IMG/VR virus record: IMGVR_UViG_3300028860_000017
Span: 1 to 34,393 of that record
Reading direction: 5' to 3' (one strand)
Source: a virus
DNA: 34,393 nt
In this document: positions 14,651 to 21,969 of the stretch, piece by piece
How positions within the stretch are numbered: position 1 is the stretch's first letter
Layout: every line of letters begins with the position of its first letter
Notes under the pieces: model-generated
Database searches by the model: none
Told to the model about the DNA's origin: nothing
What the model saw: only the letters and a program-made list of their open reading frames with translations
Position numbers and translations under genes: made by a program

Positions 14651-15883
14651 AACAATTTTATCCTGCGTCTAGTTGGTTGACGGGACTAATTACCCCGGTC
14701 TTCCACAGAAGAACTAGCCCGGCTGGACGCGTCCCCTACTCTGTGGAGTATCACAAATGGCTGCTCACGCCACTCTGAAGACCGCCTCAGGTCTAAATCC
14801 CAAAATTGCGTCCAGGAACGTCCAGGTCTGGAATTCTCTACTCGACCACCTAGAAGACAATGCACTAGGTATGTTTGCTCTGCGCAGGGTGATCAGCGAA
14901 ATGTACCCGCGTCTAGGTAGCAAGCTACACGATCTTTACGGTAATCTGTACTCCCACTTTCAAGTATTTGCCTTTTTGTTTCCGAGTCCGCTGTGCGAAG
15001 TCTGTGGGGTGGCTACATCCAGGGTTACGTGCTCGAGTCGCTGTACTTACTTCCACAAGACTGGGTATTGGAACCCTAGTTCTAACCCGGAGATTGTCGC
15101 CAAGAAGGAAGCCACAACTGCTAAGAATTGGGGCGTGAAGAATCCGTTCCAATCCAAAGTCCTGACGAAGAAGGCCCAAGACACACGCGAGTCTAGAACT
15201 GGCTATAGACACGCGCGCCAGAATCCGGCAATAGATCTTAGAGCCGAGAAGAAGCGCCTGAAGACAATGACTGATCGCTACGGGACAACAAATGCCATTG
15301 ATGTTCCAGGAGCTAAAGAAAGGCGTGTGTCCTCGTACATCGAGAACTTTGGAGTTGAACACCCAATGAAGAGTGCAGAGATTTCTGCACGTATGATCAA
15401 GACTCGTGAAGAACGCTGCTTAGCTAAGCATGGAGTTCGTCACATCCTACAGACGCCCGCTGGTTTGGAGGCCCACATGAGGGCCTTACGCGCCGTAACC
15501 TCACATGTCTTCAAAGGTCGCAAGTTTGAAGTCCAGAGCTCTTACGAAAAACTGATCTTCGAGAAACTGGCAGCCAAGTACGGGATCATGGGTGTTCACA
15601 CTCAGTTCCACAGAGAATTTCCCAAACACACATTCAAAGAGTGCGGCACAACACCAGATCTCTACGTGCCATCTCTCGACCAGTTCGTTGAGATCAAGAG
15701 TGTCTACACACTGATGTACAAAAAGGAATGGCTGCGGAGCAATCGGCGAAAAGCCTGGAATTGCAACCACAGCCATTGTCAGACAAAATGGGTCGTTGTC
15801 ACTGATCCTAAGAAGGGACTGTTCGTACCGTTACCTCGGGATTGGTTCAAGCTCAGTGATACTGATCTTAGGAAACTCGTGGG
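14609..15883. mobile_element. Putative homing insertion that interrupts and re-supplies the exonuclease 5' end
   Basis: The ~1.3-kb segment holds a plus-strand PD-(D/E)XK nuclease gene against the direction of its minus-strand neighbours. It is flanked by two versions of the exonuclease start: the remnant M-SNDRLFGVDGNF ending at 15884, and the active M-TNDRVFAVDGPF ending at codon 14 (14609). The proteins match at 9 of 13 positions while most shared residues use different codons. The boundary on the exonuclease side is inferred from where similarity to the remnant ends and may extend further into the gene. AT content looks higher across the segment than outside it. No terminal inverted repeats or target duplication of transposon type are seen. 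Confidence 0.6.
14651..14756. promoter_or_regulatory. Divergent intergenic region between exonuclease and nuclease genes
   Basis: This 106-bp gap lies between divergent starts and should hold signals for both. TGGAG (14744-14748) is the ribosome-binding site of the nuclease. It overlaps the arm tctgtgga (14740-14747), which can pair with tccacaga (14702-14709) and might hide it. A palindrome ggacgcgtcc lies at 14725-14734. I could not find a convincing -35/-10 pair for either direction. Confidence 0.35.
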
Positions 15884-15887
15884 CTAG
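14757..15887 (+). CDS. PD-(D/E)XK nuclease with zinc knuckle and repeats, homing-endonuclease-like
   Basis: The gene encodes 376 residues, with TGGAG 8 bases before the ATG. A zinc knuckle CEVC-x8-C-x3-C lies at about residues 80-96. Next come several ~35-residue repeats built on (Y/W/F)G(V/T)xNP or FGVEHP followed by S and K-rich helices (NWGVKNPFQS, RYGTTNAID, NFGVEHPMKS, KHGVRHILQT). This repeat type is seen in freestanding phage endonucleases and probably reads DNA. The C-terminal nuclease core has SYEKLIFEKL, then TPDLYVP (Pro300-Asp301) and VEIKSVY (Glu312, Lys314), the canonical E...PD...ExK arrangement. It is transcribed against both flanking minus-strand genes, and its codon use is more AT-rich. 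It lies exactly at the site where the exonuclease start is broken, as expected for a homing endonuclease. Cleavage activity is inferred. Confidence 0.8.
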   Translation: MAAHATLKTASGLNPKIASRNVQVWNSLLDHLEDNALGMFALRRVISEMYPRLGSKLHDLYGNLYSHFQVFAFLFPSPLCEVCGVATSRVTCSSRCTYFHKTGYWNPSSNPEIVAKKEATTAKNWGVKNPFQSKVLTKKAQDTRESRTGYRHARQNPAIDLRAEKKRLKTMTDRYGTTNAIDVPGAKERRVSSYIENFGVEHPMKSAEISARMIKTREERCLAKHGVRHILQTPAGLEAHMRALRAVTSHVFKGRKFEVQSSYEKLIFEKLAAKYGIMGVHTQFHREFPKHTFKECGTTPDLYVPSLDQFVEIKSVYTLMYKKEWLRSNRRKAWNCNHSHCQTKWVVVTDPKKGLFVPLPRDWFKLSDTDLRKLVG

Positions 15888-15925
15888 AAGTTGCCGTCTA
15901 CGCCGAACAAGCGGTCGTTGCTCAT
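15884..15925 (-). pseudogene. Remnant of the original exonuclease 5' end (13 codons plus stop)
   Basis: The ATG at 15925-15923 overlaps the TGA of the DUF2827 gene (TGATG), the same coupling used elsewhere in this operon. The peptide MSNDRLFGVDGNF ends at a TAG. It aligns without gaps to exonuclease residues 2-14 (MTNDRVFAVDGPF): 9 identities plus S/T, L/V and G/A. The stop TAG falls where the intact gene reads TAT for Tyr15, and its bases overlap the stop codon of the plus-strand nuclease at 15885-15887. The reading frame is cut just after the region of the first metal-binding Asp. Confidence 0.7.
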
Positions 15926-17037
15926 CACACGCCCCAGCCCGGCACCCGTGCCTTCAGGAGTTGAGCGTACATCGGCCGCACCGTGTCTGGGTGCAGCTGG
16001 AGGAGGAAGCGCGCGGCCGCCTCCTGGTAGTTCGGCAGGATCTCGTCGTGCTGCTCGAGGGCTTGGTACAGAAGGTCACCAGCTGCCTTGGCGTCAAACC
16101 CGTCGTAGCGATATCCTGCCTCCACCATCTGGCTGTTGTGAACGAGCGGGTATCCGCCGTACAGGATCTCGTTGTAGCTGTAGTTCAGCTCGTTCCACCA
16201 GTTGTGGGCGACGACGGCGCGGACGTTGGTGCTGGCGAACACGGTGGCCGTTGGCTGGCGTGGCTCGCAGGTTGTGACGTCGCGCACTTCCAAAGCACCC
16301 AGGAACGACCTGAACGCCTCGCTGGTCTCTGCCTTCTCCTTGTGGCCCATGACCTTCAGCTCACCAAACATTGGACGGCCGTTGGCCTGACCCGTGCGGT
16401 ACGCCACTTCAGCCGCCAGGATCGGGATGTGTGGTGTCTTCACGACGGACACCGACGGCTCGAACGTGACGACTGTCGGTGCCACGGCCTGGCCAGGGAC
16501 GTAGCCCCAGCCTTGCGGCAGGAAGTCTGGGCCCCAGATCATTGGGACCTTATCGACTGGACAGTTGTGAACCAGCTGGAACATGCTGTGATTCATCTGG
16601 TATATGTGGGGCAGGCACCAGACTGCGTCATAGTCGTTGTGAGCCACGTCGGCTGTGGCCTCGAAGCCGCCGCTTACGTGCTCCATCGCCATGGCCAGCG
16701 TGTTGCCAACCGCGTGGTGAATCAGCAGACCACCCGTGGCACGGAAAGCACGGGCCTCGATCGGACCGAGTTTGGCGCAGACTTCAACGATCATGCGTAG
16801 GTATCCAGGCCCCTTTTCCGTGTACTCGATCCCAAGGTGCTTGGCCAGAGGATAGTTGTTGACGGCGAAGACCTTGACGCCGGGGATCTTCCCCAAGACT
16901 CGCGCCAGGAACGCCGCATTCTGCACGATGCCACTGCCCCACAGGTTCTGGCTGAAGACCTGGTCGCTTGAGGCCTTTGGTTGGGCAGGCAACGTGATGC
17001 CGATGCGAAGGACTTTCGGATTGGAACGGTCGCTCAT
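15925..17037 (-). CDS. DUF2827-family protein, glycosyltransferase-like (copy 2)
   Basis: The gene encodes 370 residues, with GAGG 8 bases before the ATG, which lies in a 4-base overlap with the upstream paralogue. It resembles DUF2827 proteins as I remember them: GSGIVQNAAFLARVLGKIPGV near the N-terminus, YDAVWCLPHI, VPMIWGPDFLP, FEPSVSVVKTPHIPIL, and VAHNWWNELNYSYNEILYGG followed by YPLVHNS. The two-domain pattern and the conserved HNWW...LYGGYPLVHNS block suggest a GT-B glycosyltransferase-type fold, but no donor or acceptor is known. It could modify phage DNA, virion glycans or host surface sugar. The paralogue at 17034 shares the same blocks. The assignment to the family is firmer than the activity. 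Confidence 0.7.
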   Translation of the reverse strand: MSDRSNPKVLRIGITLPAQPKASSDQVFSQNLWGSGIVQNAAFLARVLGKIPGVKVFAVNNYPLAKHLGIEYTEKGPGYLRMIVEVCAKLGPIEARAFRATGGLLIHHAVGNTLAMAMEHVSGGFEATADVAHNDYDAVWCLPHIYQMNHSMFQLVHNCPVDKVPMIWGPDFLPQGWGYVPGQAVAPTVVTFEPSVSVVKTPHIPILAAEVAYRTGQANGRPMFGELKVMGHKEKAETSEAFRSFLGALEVRDVTTCEPRQPTATVFASTNVRAVVAHNWWNELNYSYNEILYGGYPLVHNSQMVEAGYRYDGFDAKAAGDLLYQALEQHDEILPNYQEAAARFLLQLHPDTVRPMYAQLLKARVPGWGV

Positions 17038-18116
17038 AGGAATGCCTCGTGATGCGCGTAGCTCTGTAGTTGTGGCATGAGCTTCGATTCGAATGCCTGC
17101 TTCGTTGCCACAGGGTCGTGACGGTCCATCGCTTCGCGGATGCGGAGCCCACCTTCGCCAGCAGACCAGCGATCGTAGTGGTATCCGTGCTCGCGCAGAT
17201 ACGGACTGGCATGGACGAGTGGGTACCCACCGTACAGCGCTTCGAAGTACAGGTAGTTGAGGCTGTTCTCCCAGTCGTGGGTCACGAGCATGTCACAACG
17301 CTCCGCCATGAAGACCGGACCTACGATTCGCGGCGCCAGGTGCAGGCGTGGCAGCATCGACGCAGCGAGGACCGGATTGTCGTGCTTTAGTAGCAGCCGG
17401 CGAAGGAACTGGTCGAAGTGCGGGTTGCCGTCGAGGTGTGCAGCGTTGAGTACTGTGATCTCACCGATCTTGGCACTGCCCGTGCACGCCGCCCTGATTG
17501 CCAGGAGCGGGACGTGCGCTGTGCGGGTCACGGTGTTATTGGGCTCCATCACGGCAAGACGCCATGACTCGAGATCTGCCGGGGGCCTCCAGCCGAAGTT
17601 CGGTGGTAGGAACAGGGGCTCCCAGGTCGGTGGCACGATCAGCACCGGACAGCGGTACACGATCTCGCACCATGATTTGTAGGCGTGGCCGTAGTGAGCC
17701 GGAAGCCAGACTGCATCGTAGTTGGCAGCGTCCTCGTACGTCTCTGCCGTGTCTTGGGCTCCCTGACGACACAGAGCTTCCATCGAGCCGATGCCGTTCT
17801 GTCCGCCCTTGTACAGGATGACCTTGGTACCGATCCTCTTGTAGCTTGCCCACTCGATGAGGCTGGGCTTGCGGCTGACCACGATCAGCACGTCGACTTC
17901 AGCATTGGAGACCATGTCGTCTTTGGTGATGCCGAAGGACTCCAGTGTCTGCACCAGCGGAACCGAGTCGGGTCCAGTAATGAGAAAGGCGGTATGGCCA
18001 TTCTTCTTGAACATGCGGTACAGGAACAGGGCTGCCTGTCGTACGCCGTTCGAGAAGAGGCCAAGACCGCCGTCATCGTCGATTCGACACGTGATGCCGA
18101 TTCGTTTCTTGGTCAT
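17034..18116 (-). CDS. DUF2827-family protein, glycosyltransferase-like (copy 1)
   Basis: The gene encodes 360 residues and starts the two-gene DUF2827 pair. Matching blocks: GLFSNGVRQAALFLYRMFKK, YDAVWLPAHYGHA, VPPTWEPLFLPP, MEPNNTVTRTAHVPLLAI, and VTHDWENSLNYLYFEALYGG followed by YPLVHAS. Overall identity to its neighbour is modest but the order of blocks is the same, so this is an old duplication or two separately acquired family members. No membrane segment or signal peptide is visible, so it should act in the cytoplasm. The Shine-Dalgarno is weak (GAAAGA). A 32-base gap separates it from the gene upstream. Confidence 0.7.
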   Translation of the reverse strand: MTKKRIGITCRIDDDGGLGLFSNGVRQAALFLYRMFKKNGHTAFLITGPDSVPLVQTLESFGITKDDMVSNAEVDVLIVVSRKPSLIEWASYKRIGTKVILYKGGQNGIGSMEALCRQGAQDTAETYEDAANYDAVWLPAHYGHAYKSWCEIVYRCPVLIVPPTWEPLFLPPNFGWRPPADLESWRLAVMEPNNTVTRTAHVPLLAIRAACTGSAKIGEITVLNAAHLDGNPHFDQFLRRLLLKHDNPVLAASMLPRLHLAPRIVGPVFMAERCDMLVTHDWENSLNYLYFEALYGGYPLVHASPYLREHGYHYDRWSAGEGGLRIREAMDRHDPVATKQAFESKLMPQLQSYAHHEAFL

Positions 18117-18148
18117 CTTGATCTTTCGTGTGGTGAAGGCTTTGCTGT

Positions 18149-18547
18149 CTATTGCAGCGTTGCCAGGAAGTCCCCGTCAGGGGCATAATGCGCGAACATG
18201 ATCACGGGCTCTGTGGCCCATTCTAGATCAGTCTCCGTCCCATCAACGCCGTCCATGAAGATCAAACGGATTGGGAAGCCGGCGTCGAAGCTGGTGATCT
18301 CCGCCTGCACCAGTTCAGCCAGCTCAGCGGTTGTTGCTGCCCGCTCGATCAGGGGCTCGAGTCGATCGTAATTCATCCACGCTTGGAAGTCACGACCTCT
18401 TGTGTGGATCGTGACCAGTGGACTGAACACGAAGTGAACGTGGTCCAGATCAGAAGGTCGAAAACTAGAGACGTACTTGCTTCTGCTGGGGCGGGGTCTG
18501 GTAGCCATCTGGAACTCAGTTCTTTGCGGAGCCCTAAGGCTCCTCAT
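18149..18547 (-). CDS. Hypothetical protein
   Basis: The gene encodes 132 residues from the ATG at 18547, which overlaps the TGA of the upstream gene by one base (TGATG). A TTG one codon earlier is possible, and an ATG at residue 14 (MATRP) lacks a ribosome-binding site. The N-terminal 25 residues are basic (RSLRAPQR, TRPRPSRSK) and the remainder is acidic and mixed alpha/beta (SDLDHVHFVFSPLVTI, DGVDGTETDLEW). I do not recognise it. Its place between virion and DUF2827 genes gives no firm role. Confidence 0.6.
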   Translation of the reverse strand: MRSLRAPQRTEFQMATRPRPSRSKYVSSFRPSDLDHVHFVFSPLVTIHTRGRDFQAWMNYDRLEPLIERAATTAELAELVQAEITSFDAGFPIRLIFMDGVDGTETDLEWATEPVIMFAHYAPDGDFLATLQ

Positions 18548-18915
18548 CAAGGCAGCGGCAGCAAGTACGTGACGTGCAGACTGACCGTGTCGGTGTCACT
18601 CGCGTTTTGGAACACGAGGTTCGATGTGGTCGGGGTGTCAATGGCCATAAGAGTAGCCATGGACAGCGCGAACGTATTTACCGTTACGGCAAGGGGGCCG
18701 CTGGAAACAGCCACGAAGCGATCGACGAGCGCAGTGATGGTCAGAGCCTGGCCTGGACCCAACGTAGTGTTGACGTCGCTGATGGCGCTACCGATGCCCA
18801 TAGCAACGCTGCGGCCGAGACTACGGCGGATGTTGTTCTGCCCCTGGAACACTTCCAACTCAACGGTCAAGCCGATCTGCGGAAGGGTGGGGGCGTCTGG
18901 GATCACGGTTTGCAT
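18547..18915 (-). CDS. Hypothetical protein, probably virion-associated
   Basis: The gene encodes 122 residues, with AGGAA 6 bases before the ATG. It is almost entirely predicted beta: VELEVFQGQ, LTITALVDRFVAVSS, LAVTVNTFAL and VSLHVTYLLPLP, with few Lys and no Cys. Such composition resembles small beta-sandwich phage structural proteins. Translation of the next gene is coupled through TGATG. No family was recognised. Confidence 0.55.
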   Translation of the reverse strand: MQTVIPDAPTLPQIGLTVELEVFQGQNNIRRSLGRSVAMGIGSAISDVNTTLGPGQALTITALVDRFVAVSSGPLAVTVNTFALSMATLMAIDTPTTSNLVFQNASDTDTVSLHVTYLLPLP

Positions 18916-18937
18916 GGATGGTTCCTAGATGGTTGGA

Positions 18938-19159
18938 TCAGGTGCGCCTCAGGATGCGACTGGTCTTGCGTCTGATCAGGTCTTCGCGTTCGAACTCAGA
19001 TCGGCAGTCCTCGTTGCAGTAAAGCCCAATGGCACAGGGTTCTTCACAGAAGAGACACTTGCCCCTGGGCACTGCTTCTACTTTACTACGGTTGAGGTGC
19101 GACTTCAATTTCTCCTCGTTGAAGTCGTTGTCTCCCGCTATGTCTGCGTAGTCTGGCAT
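18938..19159 (-). CDS. Small zinc-knuckle protein
   Basis: The gene encodes 73 residues. A zinc-binding cluster in the middle reads C-x2-C-x3-C then C-x3-C (CLFCEEPC, YCNEDC). The flanks are charged and helical, ending RRKTSRILRRT. The form is close to short treble-clef/knuckle proteins with a yC..eC pattern that are frequent in phage genomes. It may bind nucleic acid or another protein. Position among fibre genes suggests nothing specific. Confidence 0.65.
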   Translation of the reverse strand: MPDYADIAGDNDFNEEKLKSHLNRSKVEAVPRGKCLFCEEPCAIGLYCNEDCRSEFEREDLIRRKTSRILRRT

Positions 19160-19175
19160 GTGTTTACCAATGTTC

Positions 19176-19841
19176 TCACGCTCCGAGGTCGATTCTAGAG
19201 CTTAGGCTGAAATTCCAGGTACCTATGATGGCCCCGCCGTTAGTCAGGGAGATGTCAATGCGACCAAACGCGCTCTGAATATCTGACGCGAACGTGCTGG
19301 AGGTGTGTGCTGTCGCACCGACATCCCAATCAGTACCTGGAGATGGCTGCTGCCAAGTCCCAACCCCGGCCCCACCTGAGGTTAGGGCGCCTGAGGTGAC
19401 CGTCGTGCGAAACCAGAAATTCTGTATGATACCTCCAGGTGATGTCGGTGTATACCAGTTCGCGTGGTAGATGATACCACTTCCGTCTTGTGTGAAAGTG
19501 CGACCGTCGTAGAGCAGACCAGCGATACAGGTTGCCGTGGCAGGGCTCACGCTGCCGACATTGTTCGCAGAAAGAGCTCCCGACGAGACCCCTGTGCCAC
19601 CTCCTCCACTTGCAGACGTCCCGTAGAAGTGACTCAGTTCCAGAGTTCCAGACATGGGGATCTGGATCGGACCTGCGTTCGGTGTCATTGGCGCCGTTTG
19701 ATACGACCCGATCCCTGCGGCTGTGCCTGACGGCACGTGAGCTCCGCCTCGGTACAGGTCGGTCCCCTGGAAGGGAGGACTGAGGCCGAATTCGGTACCA
19801 ACCGCTAGTGCGGTCAACGTCCCTGAGGTTGGGAGTGTCAT
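19176..19841 (-). CDS. Tail fibre-type structural protein
   Basis: The gene encodes 221 residues, in ATGA overlap with the S74 fibre gene upstream and AAGGAG 9 bases before the start. It begins TLPTSGTLTALAVGTEFG and has MSGTLELSHFYG near residue 70. This pattern (short LP.SG...L..I..EFG followed by I.LS.FYG) is widely seen in small phage tail proteins. The middle is Gly/Ser-rich (ASGGGGTGVSSG) and the C-terminus is beta-rich, ending WNFSLSSRIDLGA. It is probably a fibre or fibre-associated tip protein; the receptor is unknown. Confidence 0.65.
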   Translation of the reverse strand: MTLPTSGTLTALAVGTEFGLSPPFQGTDLYRGGAHVPSGTAAGIGSYQTAPMTPNAGPIQIPMSGTLELSHFYGTSASGGGGTGVSSGALSANNVGSVSPATATCIAGLLYDGRTFTQDGSGIIYHANWYTPTSPGGIIQNFWFRTTVTSGALTSGGAGVGTWQQPSPGTDWDVGATAHTSSTFASDIQSAFGRIDISLTNGGAIIGTWNFSLSSRIDLGA

Positions 19842-20827
19842 GACGTCAGCTCCTTGACTTTGTCCTCTAGGTATTCGAGTCGCCTGAACAGAGAGCGGAT
19901 TGCACCGGGAGTCAGGGCCCCCATCGTCTGAGCGTAGCTAAGACCCAGGCGAGCACCGTCACTGTACTCGTGGCCCGTGACACCGACCGGAAACAGCGGT
20001 AGCAGCTCCTGTGCAGAGAGACCCGGCATACGATAACCCGGCAGTTCGGTCAACTCGTATGTGATACCCGTCAGACCCAGAAGAATTCGCAGAGCATCTG
20101 CATCAGCGATGGGTTCCACGTTTTTCTTGTAGCGCATGTCTGAAGTGATGGCGAAATTAGCTACCGTGAAGACACCAGAACCGCTGAGATCGGCCAGGTG
20201 GGTTGCTCCATCTGCGGCGTACCAGGTGTGGGTCGAACCTGAATACGTGGCGGAACCAGGATTGACGATGTTCTGCGCAGTCGCGACGTTGAAGTTCAAC
20301 GGGTCCCAAACGTACGAGTTGGTGCCACCGTCAGTGGATCCCCAGAGCGCAGGAGGCTGGCCGGTCTGCGGTGTGTACACGAAGTTCGAAGTGCTGCCCC
20401 CACCGCCCCCGGTCACGATCTCGATCACTCCACCTGCCTGGCCAAGACGCAGGTAGCACTGGAACGTGAAGGTGGACGCGACAGTAGTGCCGAGTGCCGA
20501 GTACTTGTGCTCCAGTTGCGGCAACGCCAGGAGTGCGAAGAGGACGTCGCCCGCCGTGTAGATACCGATTTCGCCGAAGTCGAAGGGCCCGGCGTCAACA
20601 CTCATGGTGCAGTTGACGATCAGGGACCCATCCGACGCGGTTGAGAAGCTCGTGATGTTGTCCGTGTAGAGGACTGTACCGTGTAGGGCCGTGTCCGTGT
20701 TGCTTGGATTATAGCCGTAGGCGGAGCCGACCTTGAACGTCGTCAGTTGGAGCAGGATGCCGCCCTCGGCTGCCGAGGTCGCGCCGTCAAGACCTACCTG
20801 CGTGACAATGAAGACATCTGCGGTCAT
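19838..20827 (-). CDS. Tail fibre with C-terminal S74 intramolecular chaperone
   Basis: The gene encodes 329 residues from the ATG at 20827 (MTADVFIVTQVG), which overlaps the upstream stop (ATGA). The longer upstream frame is Arg/Ser-rich shadow sequence. Residues 1-150 look like a tail-collar fibre N-terminus (LTTFKVGSAYGYNP, GPFDFGEIGIY). The middle is Gly/Ser-rich. The last ~101 residues begin SDMRYKKNVEPI (Ser229, Lys234), the S74 peptidase signature, and contain LPGYRMPGLSAQELLPLFP and a terminal coiled coil. S74 domains drive trimerisation of fibres or spikes, then cleave themselves off at the Ser. Autocleavage is expected just before Ser229. Confidence 0.85.
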   Translation of the reverse strand: MTADVFIVTQVGLDGATSAAEGGILLQLTTFKVGSAYGYNPSNTDTALHGTVLYTDNITSFSTASDGSLIVNCTMSVDAGPFDFGEIGIYTAGDVLFALLALPQLEHKYSALGTTVASTFTFQCYLRLGQAGGVIEIVTGGGGGSTSNFVYTPQTGQPPALWGSTDGGTNSYVWDPLNFNVATAQNIVNPGSATYSGSTHTWYAADGATHLADLSGSGVFTVANFAITSDMRYKKNVEPIADADALRILLGLTGITYELTELPGYRMPGLSAQELLPLFPVGVTGHEYSDGARLGLSYAQTMGALTPGAIRSLFRRLEYLEDKVKELTS

Positions 20828-21342
20828 GCTGCGGCTCCGGTCGTCGGACGCGTCGGGGCGGCCGGCATGTTGTCGATGGAAGCGGTACCGGCCGGTACCG
20901 CTTCGGCCCAGGCCCACACAGCGTCCCGCCAGGTTGCGAGAGCCTTGCCTTCTGCTGCATACTGTGGGTTCGCTGACGTCGCCCAGGTCGTCGCGTTGTC
21001 GATGCCTTTCGTGTAACCCCAGCCGTAGGCGACTTGGTTGAGCGCGCCATCGATCAAGCGGTTGAGACGCTTCAAGGCCTGATCCGCGTTGAGAGGAGGA
21101 ACTGGAACCCAAGCAGGACTGCCTAGCTCGTCGACACCTCGCTGCTTACCTTCGGGCGGCGGCTTCGAGTATGTGTCAAATACTTCTGCTGTGACCGGTC
21201 GTGCGTCAGTCTGCCAATTCCCAGCTGCGACCGCGCGGTCATAGTGCCGACCGAGATAGAATGCAAGAGTCGTAGGGCTGAAGAAGACGGAGTCGAGTGC
21301 ATAGCCGTTGTTGACAACAGGGGTCGTAGTTTCTTGTGTCAT
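20824..21342 (-). CDS. Fibre-associated protein, possibly fibre assembly factor
   Basis: The gene encodes 172 residues from the ATG at 21342; AAGGA overlaps the upstream stop. Its frame continues upstream only through shadow sequence. The C-terminal half (AEGKALATWRDAVWAWAEAVPAGTAS) has the Trp/Ala-rich helix and short linker typical of tail-fibre assembly (Tfa-type) proteins or DUF4376-like fibre domains. The N-terminus (TTPVVNNGYALDSVFFSPTT) is less typical. It lies between two fibre genes and is coupled to the S74 fibre, which fits a partner or chaperone role. The assignment is tentative. Confidence 0.45.
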   Translation of the reverse strand: MTQETTTPVVNNGYALDSVFFSPTTLAFYLGRHYDRAVAAGNWQTDARPVTAEVFDTYSKPPPEGKQRGVDELGSPAWVPVPPLNADQALKRLNRLIDGALNQVAYGWGYTKGIDNATTWATSANPQYAAEGKALATWRDAVWAWAEAVPAGTASIDNMPAAPTRPTTGAAA

Positions 21343-21353
21343 GGTTCTAATCC

Positions 21354-21953
21354 TTACCAGCCGGAGACATCTATGTGCAGAGTGACATTGCGTGCGCCAC
21401 CACCGTTCTGACCCATAGAGATGACACATCCAGTAGTGGAGTTGGATACAACTGCCAAGATGAGTGCGTCTGATTCATCGCCAACCCGACCAGGGTCTTT
21501 GACAACCGGGACCGGGATACGGCTTTGAGTCGGGAACGCGATCGGATAGACAATCGTGACTTCGCCATCAGCGATGTCTGTAACAGCGACCTCGTAGCTC
21601 TGCTCGATACGGCCGCCTGGGAATTCCTGGTAGCCGTTGATAACATTCGAGTGCGTGAAGTCTGTGGCGTACTGCGAGAGGGTCAGAAATGCACCGGACG
21701 CAATCATGGTCTGGATCGCAGTACCAAGCTGTGTCCAGTTGTTGTGATCGACGGTCAGACCCGCTGTAACGATCACCGCCTGAGTCTGAAGCAGAAGGCG
21801 GTTGTAAATCTCCGCCATGTTGTTGGTAGAGGTCGAAGGACTGATGCCGTCGACTGCTCCGGTGTGTGAGACGTTGAACGGTGCCGGTGTGGTCGAACCC
21901 GGTGTGAACGACCCGGTGACGCCTATGCCTGGGATGAAGCTGATTATGTCCAA
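21354..21953 (-). CDS. Tail fibre protein with gp53-like C-terminal domain
   Basis: The gene encodes 199 residues. The start is TTG at 21953 with a strong AGGAG 6 bases upstream. The N-terminal part has a typical fibre-anchor helix (NNMAEIYNRLLLQTQAVIVTAG, DHNNWTQLGTAIQTM). The C-terminal domain begins NGYQEFPGGRIEQSY and continues with VTIVYPIAFPTQSRIPVPVV. This is the receptor-binding tip found in many phage fibres and known from the gp53-like family of fibre C-termini. It is probably a short trimeric fibre. Confidence 0.75.
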   Translation of the reverse strand: MDIISFIPGIGVTGSFTPGSTTPAPFNVSHTGAVDGISPSTSTNNMAEIYNRLLLQTQAVIVTAGLTVDHNNWTQLGTAIQTMIASGAFLTLSQYATDFTHSNVINGYQEFPGGRIEQSYEVAVTDIADGEVTIVYPIAFPTQSRIPVPVVKDPGRVGDESDALILAVVSNSTTGCVISMGQNGGGARNVTLHIDVSGW

Positions 21954-21969
21954 TTTCTACTCCTGTTGT

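Noticed and set aside
14674-14700. TTGACG at ~14677 as a -35 box for the nuclease gene
   Set aside because: No acceptable -10 hexamer at 16-18 bases downstream.
14651-15883. Group I intron in the exonuclease with the nuclease as intron ORF
   Set aside because: Splicing the remnant to Tyr15 would be in frame, but a second complete start of the gene lies at the 3' side and I see no intron core elements; kept only as an alternative.
15796-16800. 334-residue plus-strand ORF over the DUF2827 gene
   Set aside because: Composition is Val/Leu/Arg-rich shadow and the minus-strand protein matches a known family.
20828-21112. N-terminal extension of the S74 fibre ORF
   Set aside because: Arg/Ser-rich shadow over the upstream gene; the ATG at 20827 has the usual ATGA overlap.
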